Source: Dietzia natronolimnaea (GTDB taxonomy: Bacteria > Actinomycetota > Actinomycetes > Mycobacteriales > Mycobacteriaceae). Taken from it: a stretch of DNA of 64,000 nucleotides. The DNA lies in the NCBI RefSeq assembly GCF_039525805.1, contig NZ_BAAAHZ010000013.1; one strand, given 5' to 3'. Shown piece after piece: positions 1 through 9,393 of the stretch. The stretch's first letter is position 1. Each line of letters opens with the position of its first letter. Below the pieces are notes generated by a model. That model was not told where the DNA came from. It saw only the letters and a list, made by a program, of their open reading frames with translations, and searched no databases. A program made the position numbers and the translations under genes.

Positions 1-29
1 GTGCGGAGAAGCCCGCGCCGGCCATCTGA
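1..29 (+). CDS. atpB: ATP synthase subunit a, C-terminal end (partial)
   Basis: Only the last eight codons and the TGA (27-29) are inside the window; the reading frame begins at base 3 and gives AEKPAPAI. The identity is inferred from position: in actinobacteria the gene directly before atpE (13 bases downstream) is atpB, the membrane subunit that forms the proton half-channels against the c-ring. Nothing in these few residues proves it independently. Confidence 0.6.
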
Positions 30-41
30 AAGGGAAACCCC

Positions 42-281
42 ATGGACATCGTCACTCTCGCCCAGGCCACCGAGTCGACCGTGAGCGGCTACGGCGCGAT
101 CGGCTACGGCCTCGCCGCCATCGGCCCCGGCATCGGCATCGGCATCCTCGTCGGCAAGACCGTCGAGGGCATGGCCCGTCAGCCCGAGATGGCCGGCACC
201 CTCCGTACCACGATGTTCCTCGGCATCGCCTTCACCGAGGCGCTCGCCCTGATCGGTATCGTCGCCGGCTTCCTGTTCTGA
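42..281 (+). CDS. atpE: ATP synthase F0 subunit c
   Basis: A 79-residue protein that forms the rotating proton-carrying c-ring of F1F0 ATP synthase in the cytoplasmic membrane. Two hydrophobic helices (about 15-39 and 56-78) are joined by the polar loop ARQPEM, which contacts gamma and epsilon. The proton-carrying carboxylate is Glu66 in FTEALALIG. The glycine-rich first helix (GPGIGIGI) is the usual helix-packing motif. The ribosome site AAGGGAAA lies just before the ATG. Length and sequence are fully typical. In mycobacteria this subunit is the bedaquiline target; I did not judge susceptibility here. Confidence 0.97.
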   Translation: MDIVTLAQATESTVSGYGAIGYGLAAIGPGIGIGILVGKTVEGMARQPEMAGTLRTTMFLGIAFTEALALIGIVAGFLF

Positions 282-312
282 TCGACGACCACCGACCTCG
301 TAGGGACGCACC

Positions 313-888
313 ATGAACAACGTCATCGCCATCTTGGCGGCCGAGGGTGGAGAATCACTCCCCCTGGAGACCAGCCCCAACCCGCTGATTCCTCCGCTGT
401 ATGACATCGTCTGGTCGCTCATCCCGCTCGCCGTCATCCTCTGGCTCTTCTGGAAGTTCATCCTCCCGAAGTTCCAGCAGGTACTCGACGAGCGTTCCGA
501 GCGCATCGAAGGCGGTCTGCGTCGTGCCGAGCAGACCCAGGCCGAGGCGAAGGAGGAGCTGGCCAAGTACAAGGCCCAGCTCGCCGAGGCGCGCAGCGAA
601 GCGGCCAAGATCCGCGACGACGCGCGTGCCCAGGGTCAGCAGATCCTCGCGGACATGAAGTCCGAGGCGCAGGCGGAGAGCGACCGCATCGTCGCCGCGG
701 GCAACCAGCAGCTCGCCGCGCAGCGCCAGCAGATCATCGCGGAGCTCCGCAGTGACCTGGGTCGTCAGTCCGTGGATCTCGCGGAGCGGCTCATGGGTGA
801 GCAGCTGTCGGACCCGGTCCGGCGTTCGGGCACCATCGATCGCTTTCTGGCAGACCTCGACCGGGTCCCCGGCGCGGGCAAGAACTAA
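313..888 (+). CDS. atpF: ATP synthase F0 subunit b
   Basis: 191 residues; the peripheral-stalk subunit that links the membrane sector to the F1 head. There is one membrane segment (about 31-53, DIVWSLIPLAVILWLFWKFIL) after a short outer segment, then a long charged helix rich in Ala, Glu, Arg and Gln (about 60-170) that should form the dimeric coiled coil. The C-terminal part (about 145-185, contacting delta) is present. Starts 31 bases after atpE and ends 14 bases before atpH. It is a separate b subunit with no delta fusion partner. Confidence 0.96.
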   Translation: MNNVIAILAAEGGESLPLETSPNPLIPPLYDIVWSLIPLAVILWLFWKFILPKFQQVLDERSERIEGGLRRAEQTQAEAKEELAKYKAQLAEARSEAAKIRDDARAQGQQILADMKSEAQAESDRIVAAGNQQLAAQRQQIIAELRSDLGRQSVDLAERLMGEQLSDPVRRSGTIDRFLADLDRVPGAGKN

Positions 889-902
889 GGGAAGTGGAGC
901 CG

Positions 903-1721
903 ATGCACGCAGCGAGTCGCGAAGCGCTCGACCAGACCCGGAGCGAACTGGAGCAGACCCTGGCGGCGAACCCGTCCGGGGGAGCGACCGGCGCGAAGGT
1001 GGGCCAGGAACTCTTCGAGGTCGTGCGCGTCCTCGAGGACAACCGCGCCCTCCGGGTGTCCGTGGCCGACACCGCGGCCCCGGTGGAGGCCCGACAGGAC
1101 CTGGTCCGTGGGGTGTTCGGGTGGAAGGTCGACCAGACCACCCTCGATCTGCTCCTCGCTGCGGTGTCCCGTGACTGGTCCAACCCGCGTGAGTTGCGGG
1201 AGGGCCTGATCCGGCTCGGCCGGGAGGCGCTCCTGCGATCGGCGGACCAGCAGGGCCAGCTCCAGGCCGTCGAGGACGAGCTGTTCAGGCTCGGCCGCAT
1301 CGTCGCCGGGGATCCGCAGTTCGAGCAGCTCCTCGCTGACCGGACCGCGGATGCGGGAGCCAAGCGGGGGCTTCTCGCGGAGGTCCTGTACGGCAAGGTC
1401 ACCGCGGTGACCGAGGCACTCGCCTCGCAGGCGGTGGACCGCCCGTCCGGCATGCCCGCGGACGACATCATGGAGATCTCGACCCAGGCCGCGGAGCTGC
1501 GCGGGCGCTCCGTGGCGGTGGTGACCAGCGCCGAGCCGTTGACCGAGCAGCAGTCGGATGAGCTGCGGGCTCGCCTGGCCACGCTGTACGGGCGGGAGAT
1601 CGCCATCCACAACGACGTCGATCAGGCACTTCTGGGCGGCGTTGTCGTCCGCGTCGGCGACGAGATCATCGACGGTAGCGTGGCAGGACGGCTCGACGCG
1701 ATGCGTCGTTCCCTCCGCTGA
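903..1721 (+). CDS. atpH: ATP synthase F1 subunit delta
   Basis: About 272 residues; delta sits on top of F1 and anchors the b stalk. Actinobacterial delta is longer than the roughly 180-residue E. coli protein, and the extra N-terminal helical part is seen here. The C-terminal region matches the OSCP/delta family (VTSAEPLTEQQSDELRARL, then GGVVVRVGDEIIDGSV and a final LDAMRRSL). ATG 903 is preferred because GTGGAG lies 5-9 bases upstream; an in-frame GTG at 894 is the alternative. Mycobacteria carry a b-delta fusion at this locus, this organism does not. Confidence 0.94.
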   Translation: MHAASREALDQTRSELEQTLAANPSGGATGAKVGQELFEVVRVLEDNRALRVSVADTAAPVEARQDLVRGVFGWKVDQTTLDLLLAAVSRDWSNPRELREGLIRLGREALLRSADQQGQLQAVEDELFRLGRIVAGDPQFEQLLADRTADAGAKRGLLAEVLYGKVTAVTEALASQAVDRPSGMPADDIMEISTQAAELRGRSVAVVTSAEPLTEQQSDELRARLATLYGREIAIHNDVDQALLGGVVVRVGDEIIDGSVAGRLDAMRRSLR

Positions 1722-1826
1722 CCGGCCGGTCCGGCACAAGACGAGCTGCGACTCGGCCGTGTTCCAGCGGTGGCGGCTCAGGTACACACCCATAAAGCAC
1801 ATCCCGACTTTGAGAGCAGGAATGAC

Positions 1827-3467
<1,641 letters not shown>

Positions 3468-3521
3468 GGCCTGCGATGACAGCCATCCGAGTCAAGGCCG
3501 AGAGGAGAGTGATCTGACGCA

Positions 3522-4508
3522 ATGGCGAACATGCGTGAACTGCGCGACCGGATCAAGTCGGTCAATTCGACCAAGAAGATCACCAAGGCCCAGGAGCTGA
3601 TCGCCACCTCGCAGATCTCCAAGGCCCAGGCGAGGGTCGCGGCGGCCCAGCCGTTCGCCGATCAGATCACCGCCATCCTGACCGACCTCGCCAGTGCGTC
3701 GTCGGTCCAGCACCGGATGCTCAACGAGCCGGAGGACGCCAGGCGTTCCGCCGTGCTCGTGGTGACCTCGGACCGCGGGATGTGTGGTGGCTACAACCAC
3801 AACGTCCTCAAGGAGGCCGCCGAGCTCATCGCGTTCCTCGAGGACGCCGGCCGCGAGGTCGACATCTACGTGCTGGGCAACAAGGGCATCGTGTACTACA
3901 CGTTCCGCGAGGTGGAACTCGCCGGTTCGTGGCAGGGACACTCCCAGAAGCCCGACTACCAGGAGGCCCGTCCGGCCTTCCAGCTCCTGTCCGCCGCCTT
4001 CGCGGCCGGCGGCGAGGAGACGTTCGACGCGACGGAGTTCCTCGGGAGCGACTACCCCGGGGACACCACCCGCAAGGGCGTCGACGAGGTCCACATCGTC
4101 TACACCCAGTTCAAGTCGATGCTCACGCAGACCCCGCGTGCACGGCGACTGGCCCCGATCGAGACCCGCGTCGAGATCGAGGAGCTGGATCTGGGCGAGG
4201 ACTACATGGATTCGCCGGAGACGGAGTTCAAGCCGGAGGTCACCTTCGAGCCCGATGCGGACACTCTGCTCGACAACCTCCTCCCGAGGTACATGTCGAC
4301 GAGGGCGTTCGCGTCACTGCTCGAGTCGGCGGCGTCGGAGTCGGCGGCTCGCCGCACGGCAATGAAGTCGGCGACGGACAACGCGACCGAACTGGTGGAA
4401 GGCCTGAGCCGCGAGGCCAACCAGGCCCGCCAGGCACAGATCACCCAGGAAATCAGCGAGATTGTCGGTGGCGCTGGTGCGCTCGCCGCTAGCGCAGGAA
4501 GTGACTAA
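3522..4508 (+). CDS. atpG: ATP synthase F1 subunit gamma
   Basis: 328 residues; the central rotor shaft. The N-terminal helix MANMRELRDRIKSVNSTKKI and the C-terminal region with ARRTAMKSATDNATELVEGL are family signatures; these two helices form the coiled-coil shaft inside the alpha/beta ring. The Rossmann-like middle region carries VVTSDRGMCGGYN. An insertion around 205-240, rich in acidic residues (EELDLGEDYMDSPETE), is not in the E. coli protein and resembles the actinobacterial extra loop. It lies between atpA and atpD, 3 bases before the latter. Confidence 0.96.
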   Translation: MANMRELRDRIKSVNSTKKITKAQELIATSQISKAQARVAAAQPFADQITAILTDLASASSVQHRMLNEPEDARRSAVLVVTSDRGMCGGYNHNVLKEAAELIAFLEDAGREVDIYVLGNKGIVYYTFREVELAGSWQGHSQKPDYQEARPAFQLLSAAFAAGGEETFDATEFLGSDYPGDTTRKGVDEVHIVYTQFKSMLTQTPRARRLAPIETRVEIEELDLGEDYMDSPETEFKPEVTFEPDADTLLDNLLPRYMSTRAFASLLESAASESAARRTAMKSATDNATELVEGLSREANQARQAQITQEISEIVGGAGALAASAGSD

Positions 4509-4511
4509 GCA

Positions 4512-5960
4512 ATGACCACAGCTGTTACCGATCAGAGCACGACGGGCACGGCCGGTCTCACCGGTCGGGTCGCCCGCGTCCTGGGTGCGGTCGTCGACGT
4601 GGAATTCCCGCGTGGCGCCCTCCCGGCCCTCTTCAACGCACTCACCACCGAGATCACCCTCGAGGCCGTCGCCAAGACGGTCACCTTCGAGGTCGCCCAG
4701 CATCTCGGCGACAACATGGTGCGCTGCATCTCCATGCAGTCCACCGACGGACTCGTCCGCGGCGCGGAGGTCGTCGACTCGGGCAAGCCGATCTCGGTGC
4801 CCGTCGGCGACGTCGTCAAGGGCCACGTCTTCAACGCCCTCGGCGACTGCCTCGACGCCCCCGGCACCGGCCGGGACGGCGAGCAGTGGGGTATCCACCG
4901 CGAGCCGCCCGCCTTCGACCAGCTCGAGGGCAAGACCGAGATCCTCGAGACCGGTGTGAAGGTCATCGACCTCCTCACCCCGTACGTCAAGGGTGGCAAG
5001 ATCGGCCTCTTCGGTGGTGCCGGTGTCGGCAAGACCGTGCTGATCCAGGAGATGATCACCCGTATCGCCCGCGAGTTCTCCGGTACGTCGGTGTTCGCCG
5101 GCGTCGGCGAGCGCACCCGTGAGGGCACGGACCTGTTCCTCGAGATGGAGGAGATGGGCGTCCTCCAGGACACCGCCCTGGTGTTCGGCCAGATGGACGA
5201 GCCGCCGGGGACGCGTATGCGCGTCGCGCTCTCGGCTCTGACCATGGCCGAGTACTTCCGTGACGTGCAGGGCCAGGACGTCCTGCTGTTCGTGGACAAT
5301 ATCTTCCGCTTCACGCAGGCGGGTTCCGAGGTCTCGACCCTTCTCGGTCGCATGCCGTCCGCCGTCGGTTACCAGCCGACCCTCGCGGACGAGATGGGCA
5401 TGCTGCAGGAGCGGATCACCTCGACGCGGGGTCGATCCATCACCTCGCTCCAGGCGATCTACGTCCCCGCCGACGACTACACCGACCCGGCGCCGGCCAC
5501 CACGTTCGCGCACCTCGACGCCACCACGGAGCTGTCCCGCTCGATCGCGTCGAAGGGCATCTACCCCGCGGTGGACCCGCTCACCTCGACCTCCCGGATT
5601 CTCGAGCCGGGCATCGTCGGGGAGGAGCACTACCGGGTGGCGCAGCAGGTCATCCAGATCCTGCAGAAGTACAAGGAGCTGCAGGACATCATCGCCATCC
5701 TCGGTATGGACGAGCTCTCCGAGGAGGACAAGGTCACGGTTCAGCGTGCCCGTCGCCTCGAGCGCTTCCTCGGCCAGAACTTCCTGGTCGCCGAGAAGTT
5801 CACCGGCCAGGTCGGCTCGGTCGTCCCGCTGTCGGACACCATCGAGGCCTTCGACAAGCTGTGCAAGGGCGAGCTGGACCACCTCCCGGAGCAGGCGTTC
5901 AACGGTATCGGCGGTCTGGACGACGTCGAGGCGGCCGCCAAGAAGCTCTCGGGGAAGTGA
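4512..5960 (+). CDS. atpD: ATP synthase F1 subunit beta (catalytic)
   Basis: 482 residues; carries the catalytic sites that make ATP from ADP and phosphate. The Walker A motif GGAGVGKT is at 168-175. Further hallmarks are GERTREGTDLFLEM (catalytic Glu region), LLFVDNIFRFTQAG (Walker B), VPADDYTDPAPATTFAHLD and the C-terminal DELSEEDKVTVQRARR close to the DELSEED motif that contacts gamma. Length is normal. It starts three bases after atpG. Confidence 0.98.
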   Translation: MTTAVTDQSTTGTAGLTGRVARVLGAVVDVEFPRGALPALFNALTTEITLEAVAKTVTFEVAQHLGDNMVRCISMQSTDGLVRGAEVVDSGKPISVPVGDVVKGHVFNALGDCLDAPGTGRDGEQWGIHREPPAFDQLEGKTEILETGVKVIDLLTPYVKGGKIGLFGGAGVGKTVLIQEMITRIAREFSGTSVFAGVGERTREGTDLFLEMEEMGVLQDTALVFGQMDEPPGTRMRVALSALTMAEYFRDVQGQDVLLFVDNIFRFTQAGSEVSTLLGRMPSAVGYQPTLADEMGMLQERITSTRGRSITSLQAIYVPADDYTDPAPATTFAHLDATTELSRSIASKGIYPAVDPLTSTSRILEPGIVGEEHYRVAQQVIQILQKYKELQDIIAILGMDELSEEDKVTVQRARRLERFLGQNFLVAEKFTGQVGSVVPLSDTIEAFDKLCKGELDHLPEQAFNGIGGLDDVEAAAKKLSGK

Positions 5961-5969
5961 CCGCTGACC

Positions 5970-6341
5970 ATGGCTGACATCGAGGTCGAGTTCGTCACGG
6001 TCGAGCGTCGTTTCTGGTCCGGTACCGCCACCATGGTGGTCGCCAAGACCACCGAGGGCGAGATCGGAATCCAGTCCGGGCACGAGCCGCTGCTCGGCGA
6101 GCTGGACGCCGGTGGCACCGTGACGGTCTACACGGACGAGGGCAAGAAGGTCGCCGCGGTGCAGGGCGGGTTCCTCTCCGTGACGGCGAACAAGGTCAGC
6201 ATCCTCGGCGAGACCGCGGAGTGGTCGGAGTCCATCGACCGCGGCGAGGCCGAGCGCGCGCTGTCCGAGGCAGGCGACGACCAGGCGGCTGCCGCAGCCG
6301 CACGCGGTCGGCTCCGCGCGGTCGAGAAGGCCGGCGCCTAG
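5970..6341 (+). CDS. atpC: ATP synthase F1 subunit epsilon
   Basis: 123 residues; the rotor-foot subunit that couples gamma to the c-ring and can inhibit ATP hydrolysis. The N-terminal beta-sandwich is clear (EVEFVTVERRFWSGTATMVV, GEIGIQSGHEPLLGEL). The C-terminal helical part (ESIDRGEAERALSEAGDD, then an Ala-rich helix) is short, as in mycobacterial and corynebacterial epsilon. Last gene of the atp operon; the next gene is 59 bases downstream on the same strand. Confidence 0.95.
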   Translation: MADIEVEFVTVERRFWSGTATMVVAKTTEGEIGIQSGHEPLLGELDAGGTVTVYTDEGKKVAAVQGGFLSVTANKVSILGETAEWSESIDRGEAERALSEAGDDQAAAAAARGRLRAVEKAGA

Positions 6342-6400
6342 CAGTACGGCACGGTCCGCCCGTGACCTGACGGCCGCGGCCACCGGAAGGGGTTGAGCAG

Positions 6401-6850
6401 ATGGCGATCACCGGGATCATTCTCGGTGTCGTCGTGCTGCTCGTCCTCGCCCCGGTGGTCGCGGCCGTCGTCTATCGACTGGTGGTCGTGCGCAGGGACT
6501 CCACCTCGGTCCTGGTCAAACGGGACGGGGGAGACGCGTGGCGTCACGGAGCCGTGCGCTACTCCGACACCGACCTGGCGTTCTACCGGTTGTTGAGCGT
6601 GAGGTTCGGGGCTGACGTCCGTCTCGACCGCAGAAGCCTCGAGTTGGGTCCCCGTCGTCAGCCGACGGGGCACGAACTCGACGTCGCCGAGTCGGGGGAG
6701 CTCATCGTGTCCTTCTCCGGCCACGATCGCAGGGGTGGGATCAGGGAGGGCGAGATCTGTGTGGGTCCCGCCGAGCTGACCGCACTGCTGGCGTGGGTGG
6801 AGGCATGCTCGACCGATCAGGTCCGCTCTCCGGCCCGCCGTCGGCGCTGA
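6401..6850 (+). CDS. DUF2550 membrane-anchored protein (Rv1312-like)
   Basis: 149 residues. One N-terminal membrane helix (about 3-26, ITGIILGVVVLLVLAPVVAA) is followed by a soluble domain that begins with a basic VVVRRDSTSVLVK stretch. The pattern and the position right after atpC match the DUF2550 family found next to the ATP synthase operon throughout the Mycobacteriales. No biochemical role is known to me. The conserved location suggests co-expression with the atp genes but does not prove a link to ATP synthase. The protein ends in a basic PARRRR tail. Confidence 0.8.
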   Translation: MAITGIILGVVVLLVLAPVVAAVVYRLVVVRRDSTSVLVKRDGGDAWRHGAVRYSDTDLAFYRLLSVRFGADVRLDRRSLELGPRRQPTGHELDVAESGELIVSFSGHDRRGGIREGEICVGPAELTALLAWVEACSTDQVRSPARRRR

Positions 6851-6904
6851 CAGCCCTACAGGGCCCTGAGGGCCGTCCGGCACATCCCGATTCCAGGAGG
6901 AACC

Positions 6905-7585
6905 GTGCGTCTCGTCGTCGCCACCTGTCAGGTCGACTACGTCGGCCGTCTGACGGCCCACCTGCCCATGGCACCCAGACTGCTGCTGGTCAAGGCGGAC
7001 GGGTCCGTCAGCGTGCACGCCGACGACCGCGCGTACAAGCCGCTCAACTGGATGACGCCACCCTGTTCGTTGGTCGAGCAGGAGCACCCGGATGACCCCG
7101 GACACCTACTCTGGGTTGTCGAGAACAAGGCCGGCGAACAGCTCCGGATCACGCTCTCCGAGGTCCACCACGACTCCCGGCACGAGCTCGGTGTGGACCC
7201 CGGGCTGGTGAAGGACGGTGTCGAGGCTCATCTCCAGGAGTTGCTGGCCGAACACATCGAGACCCTGGGGCCGGGATACAGCCTGGTCCGCCGCGAGTAC
7301 ATGACCGCGATCGGTCCGGTCGACATCCTGGGGCGGGACGCCGACGGCGTCACCGTGGCGGTCGAGATCAAGCGTCGAGGCGAGATCGACGGCGTGGAGC
7401 AGCTCACGCGGTATCTGGAACTGCTCAACCGCGACCCGCTGTTGTCTCCGGTCAGCGGGGTGTTCGCCGCCCAGGTGATCAAGCCGCAGGCCCGGACCCT
7501 CGCCGAGGACCGCGGCATCCGGTGCGTGACCCTCGACTACGACTCTCTCCGTGGGATCGAGTCGACGGACCTGCGGCTGTTCTGA
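6905..7585 (+). CDS. nucS: Mismatch-specific endonuclease NucS (EndoMS)
   Basis: 226 residues. NucS/EndoMS cuts both strands near mismatched bases and provides mismatch repair in actinobacteria, which lack MutS and MutL. The N-terminal DNA-binding/dimer domain starts MRLVVATCQVDYVGRL. The C-terminal RecB-like nuclease has GPVDILGRDADG and VAVEIKRRG, placing the metal-binding Asp140, Glu154 and catalytic Lys156. The protein ends DLRLF, which matches the C-terminal clamp-binding peptide used to contact the DnaN sliding clamp. GTG start with AGGAGG at 6896-6901. Expected length. Confidence 0.95.
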   Translation: MRLVVATCQVDYVGRLTAHLPMAPRLLLVKADGSVSVHADDRAYKPLNWMTPPCSLVEQEHPDDPGHLLWVVENKAGEQLRITLSEVHHDSRHELGVDPGLVKDGVEAHLQELLAEHIETLGPGYSLVRREYMTAIGPVDILGRDADGVTVAVEIKRRGEIDGVEQLTRYLELLNRDPLLSPVSGVFAAQVIKPQARTLAEDRGIRCVTLDYDSLRGIESTDLRLF

Positions 7586-7598
7586 GGGCGGGGACCGG

Positions 7599-7901
7599 GT
7601 GCCGAGACGTCACAGACGCGCGGGGACGGGCAGTCCGGCGCCCCGGCGGGAGGGGCCGGGTGGCGGTGCGCTCGAATCCGGCCCGTCGGGTGACCCGGAG
7701 GACTACCACGTCCGGCGCGTCCCCGGATCGCGCGCCGGTAAGGACTACCGTTGCCCGGGATGCGACCAGGTGGTCCCCGCCGGGACCCCACACGTGGTGG
7801 CGTGGCCGGACAGGCCGGGGGGCGACGACGAGCGCCGCCACTGGCACAGCGGATGCTGGTCCGGGAGGGGCAGCCGGGGTCTCACCCGTCGGTGGAGCTG
7901 A
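7599..7901 (+). CDS. Small zinc-ribbon-like conserved protein (Rv1322-like position)
   Basis: About 100 residues from GTG 7599, which has GGGCGGGG upstream. The N-terminal half is basic and proline/glycine rich, probably disordered. The C-terminal half carries YRCPGCDQVV followed 30 residues later by RRHWHSGCW; the two cysteines plus His and Cys could bind one zinc. A gene of this size lies between nucS and the epimerase in other Mycobacteriales. Function unknown. Its 3' end overlaps the convergent coiled-coil gene by 20 bases. Confidence 0.6.
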   Translation: MPRRHRRAGTGSPAPRREGPGGGALESGPSGDPEDYHVRRVPGSRAGKDYRCPGCDQVVPAGTPHVVAWPDRPGGDDERRHWHSGCWSGRGSRGLTRRWS

Positions 7902-8812
7902 GCCGTGGGTCGACGAGCCCCGGGTCGGCGGGCATGACCGCATCGTCGTCCGGGCGGCCGGGAATGGGCTCCAGCCTGGCACGGATCGCCGCCAGATCGG
8001 CCAGGACGCGCTCTCGGACCGACCGCAGTTCCTCGGTGTGTCGACGCGCCGTCGAGACCAGCGATGCAGCCTCGGCCGCGGCGCGGTCGACCGTCTCGCG
8101 GGCCTCGTCCTCGGCCTGACGTCTCACGGCGTCCGCCGCGGCGATCGATGCCGCCTGCCGTTCCCGGTCCTCGAGCAGGGACTCCGTTCTCCTCGCATCA
8201 GAGGCGATGCGGTGATCCTCGTCGATCAGATCCCGCCGGTGAGCGGCCTCGAGGTCGAGACGTCTGGCCTCACGCTCCGCCGCGAGGATGATCTCGCGGG
8301 CCCGCGAGCGCGCCGCGTCGAGGATCCCCGTCTGCTCGGTCCGCACCGCGGCCGCCCGGTCGCGGGCCGCGGTGAGTTCCGCGGTGGCGGCATCGCGGTC
8401 GGCCGCGGCGTCGCGTCGCGCCGTCTCCCTGAGGTTCCAGGCCTCGTCCTCCGCGTCCGCCCTGACCCGGTCGGCTGCCGCGAGGGCGGAGTCGCGGATC
8501 GACTCGGCCTCGGCGGCGGCGAGGGTCAGCATCGTGGACAGGCGGTCCGACATCTGCTCGTTGGTGACCGGGGTCCGGCCGAGTTCCGCCACCCGCGCCT
8601 CGNNNNNNNNNNNNNNNNNNNNNNNNNNNNNNNNNNNNNNNNNNNNNNNNNNNNNNNNNNNNNNNNNNNNNNGCGGCGTCGCGGTCGGCGCGGAGGAGCT
8701 CGACCTCGGCCTCCAGGCGCGTGAGGGTGGAGGTCACCTGCTCGCGGTCGAAGCCCTTGCGGACCACCGCGAAGGGGTCGGCGCCCGTGGTGGGCATGTG
8801 TGTGCTCGACAT
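7882..8812 (-). CDS. DivIVA-like coiled-coil protein, interrupted by an assembly gap
   Basis: The N-terminal end (8812 to 8673) reads MSSTHMPTTGADPFAVVRKG then FDREQVTSTLTRLEAEVELL, similar to the DivIVA/Wag31-type N-terminus in which one G-F/Y-D-x-x-Q-V segment precedes a coiled coil. The C-terminal 230 or so residues (8602 to 7882) are an Ala/Arg/Glu-rich coiled coil with many regular repeats and no membrane segment. A run of 70 Ns splits the gene and the two halves are in different frames, so the true gap is not 70 bases or a base is wrong. This is an assembly problem and not good evidence of a pseudogene. Probable role: cell-envelope or polarity scaffold (inference). Confidence 0.65.
8603..8672. 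other. Assembly gap (70 Ns)
   Basis: Seventy consecutive Ns in the middle of the coiled-coil gene. The coding frames on both sides differ by one position, so the stated size is not the real size. Highly repetitive GC-rich coiled-coil DNA is the likely reason the assembly failed. Confidence 0.99.
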
Positions 8813-8818
8813 GGCCCC

Positions 8819-8824
8819 ACCCTA
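8819..8824 (-). promoter_or_regulatory. Predicted -10 element for the DivIVA-like gene
   Basis: On the minus strand TAGGGT, then GGGGCC (6 bases) and ATG 8812. Confidence 0.45.
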
Positions 8825-8846
8825 GCGGGGAGGCCCCGCCCGGACC

Positions 8847-9317
8847 CTAGTGCGGCCCGGCGGCCGGCTCGACCAGTTCCAGGAGCACGCCCCCGGCGTC
8901 CTTGGGGTGCACGAAGTTGATCCGTGAACCCGCCGTGCCTCTCTTCGGTTCCGGGTACAGCACCCGCACACCGCGTCCGGTGAGGTGCTCGGTGATGGCC
9001 TCGATGTCGGTCACCCTGACCGCCATCTGCTGGATGCCCGGGCCGTTGCGATCCAGGTACTTGGCGATGGTCGACGACTCGTCGAGGGGGGCGAGCACCT
9101 GGAGGAGGGCGCTTCCGTCCGGTCGGCCGGGCGACCCCAGCATGGCCTCACGTACTCCCTGCTCCTCGTTGACCTCCTCGTGGAGGTTCTCCATCCCGAG
9201 GTTGTCCCGGTACCAGGACACGGCGGCGTCGAAGTCGGGAACCGCCACTCCGACGTGGTCGATCGCCACGACGAGTTCGGCGGGGAGCAGGGGCTGGCCG
9301 GCTGGGGTAGTGGTCAT
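8847..9317 (-). CDS. mce: Methylmalonyl-CoA epimerase
   Basis: About 156 residues. Interconverts the 2R and 2S forms of methylmalonyl-CoA in propionyl-CoA metabolism. It has the vicinal-oxygen-chelate fold: the N-terminal motif VVAIDHVGVAVPDFDAAVSW supplies a metal-binding His, the middle has QMAVRVTDIEAI with a Gln/His ligand, and the C-terminal KDAGGVLLELVEP supplies the Glu ligand. ATG 9317 is chosen over longer frames because it begins MTTTPAGQPLLP right before the fold, and because a TACCGT hexamer sits 7 bases upstream. It is divergent from the thiolase gene. Confidence 0.9.
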   Translation of the reverse strand: MTTTPAGQPLLPAELVVAIDHVGVAVPDFDAAVSWYRDNLGMENLHEEVNEEQGVREAMLGSPGRPDGSALLQVLAPLDESSTIAKYLDRNGPGIQQMAVRVTDIEAITEHLTGRGVRVLYPEPKRGTAGSRINFVHPKDAGGVLLELVEPAAGPH

Positions 9318-9324
9318 GGGGACC

Positions 9325-9330
9325 ACGGTA
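9325..9330 (-). promoter_or_regulatory. Predicted -10 element, leaderless start of epimerase gene
   Basis: On the minus strand TACCGT is followed by GGTCCCC (7 bases) and then the ATG of the epimerase. No ribosome site precedes the ATG, so a leaderless transcript is likely. Confidence 0.5.
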
Positions 9331-9348
9331 GTCGGTGACGGCAGACGG

Positions 9349-9354
9349 TAGTTT
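9349..9354 (+). promoter_or_regulatory. Predicted -10 element for the thiolase gene
   Basis: TAGTTT lies 39 bases before the thiolase ATG in the 76-base divergent spacer shared with the epimerase. No good -35 hexamer is visible. Confidence 0.35.
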
Positions 9355-9393
9355 GGCGTGTACACGTACAGCCCCTCGAATGGAAGGTCCGCA

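Noticed and set aside
8603..8812. Pseudogene call for the DivIVA-like gene
   Set aside because: The frame break coincides exactly with the 70 Ns, so it is an assembly artefact until proven otherwise.
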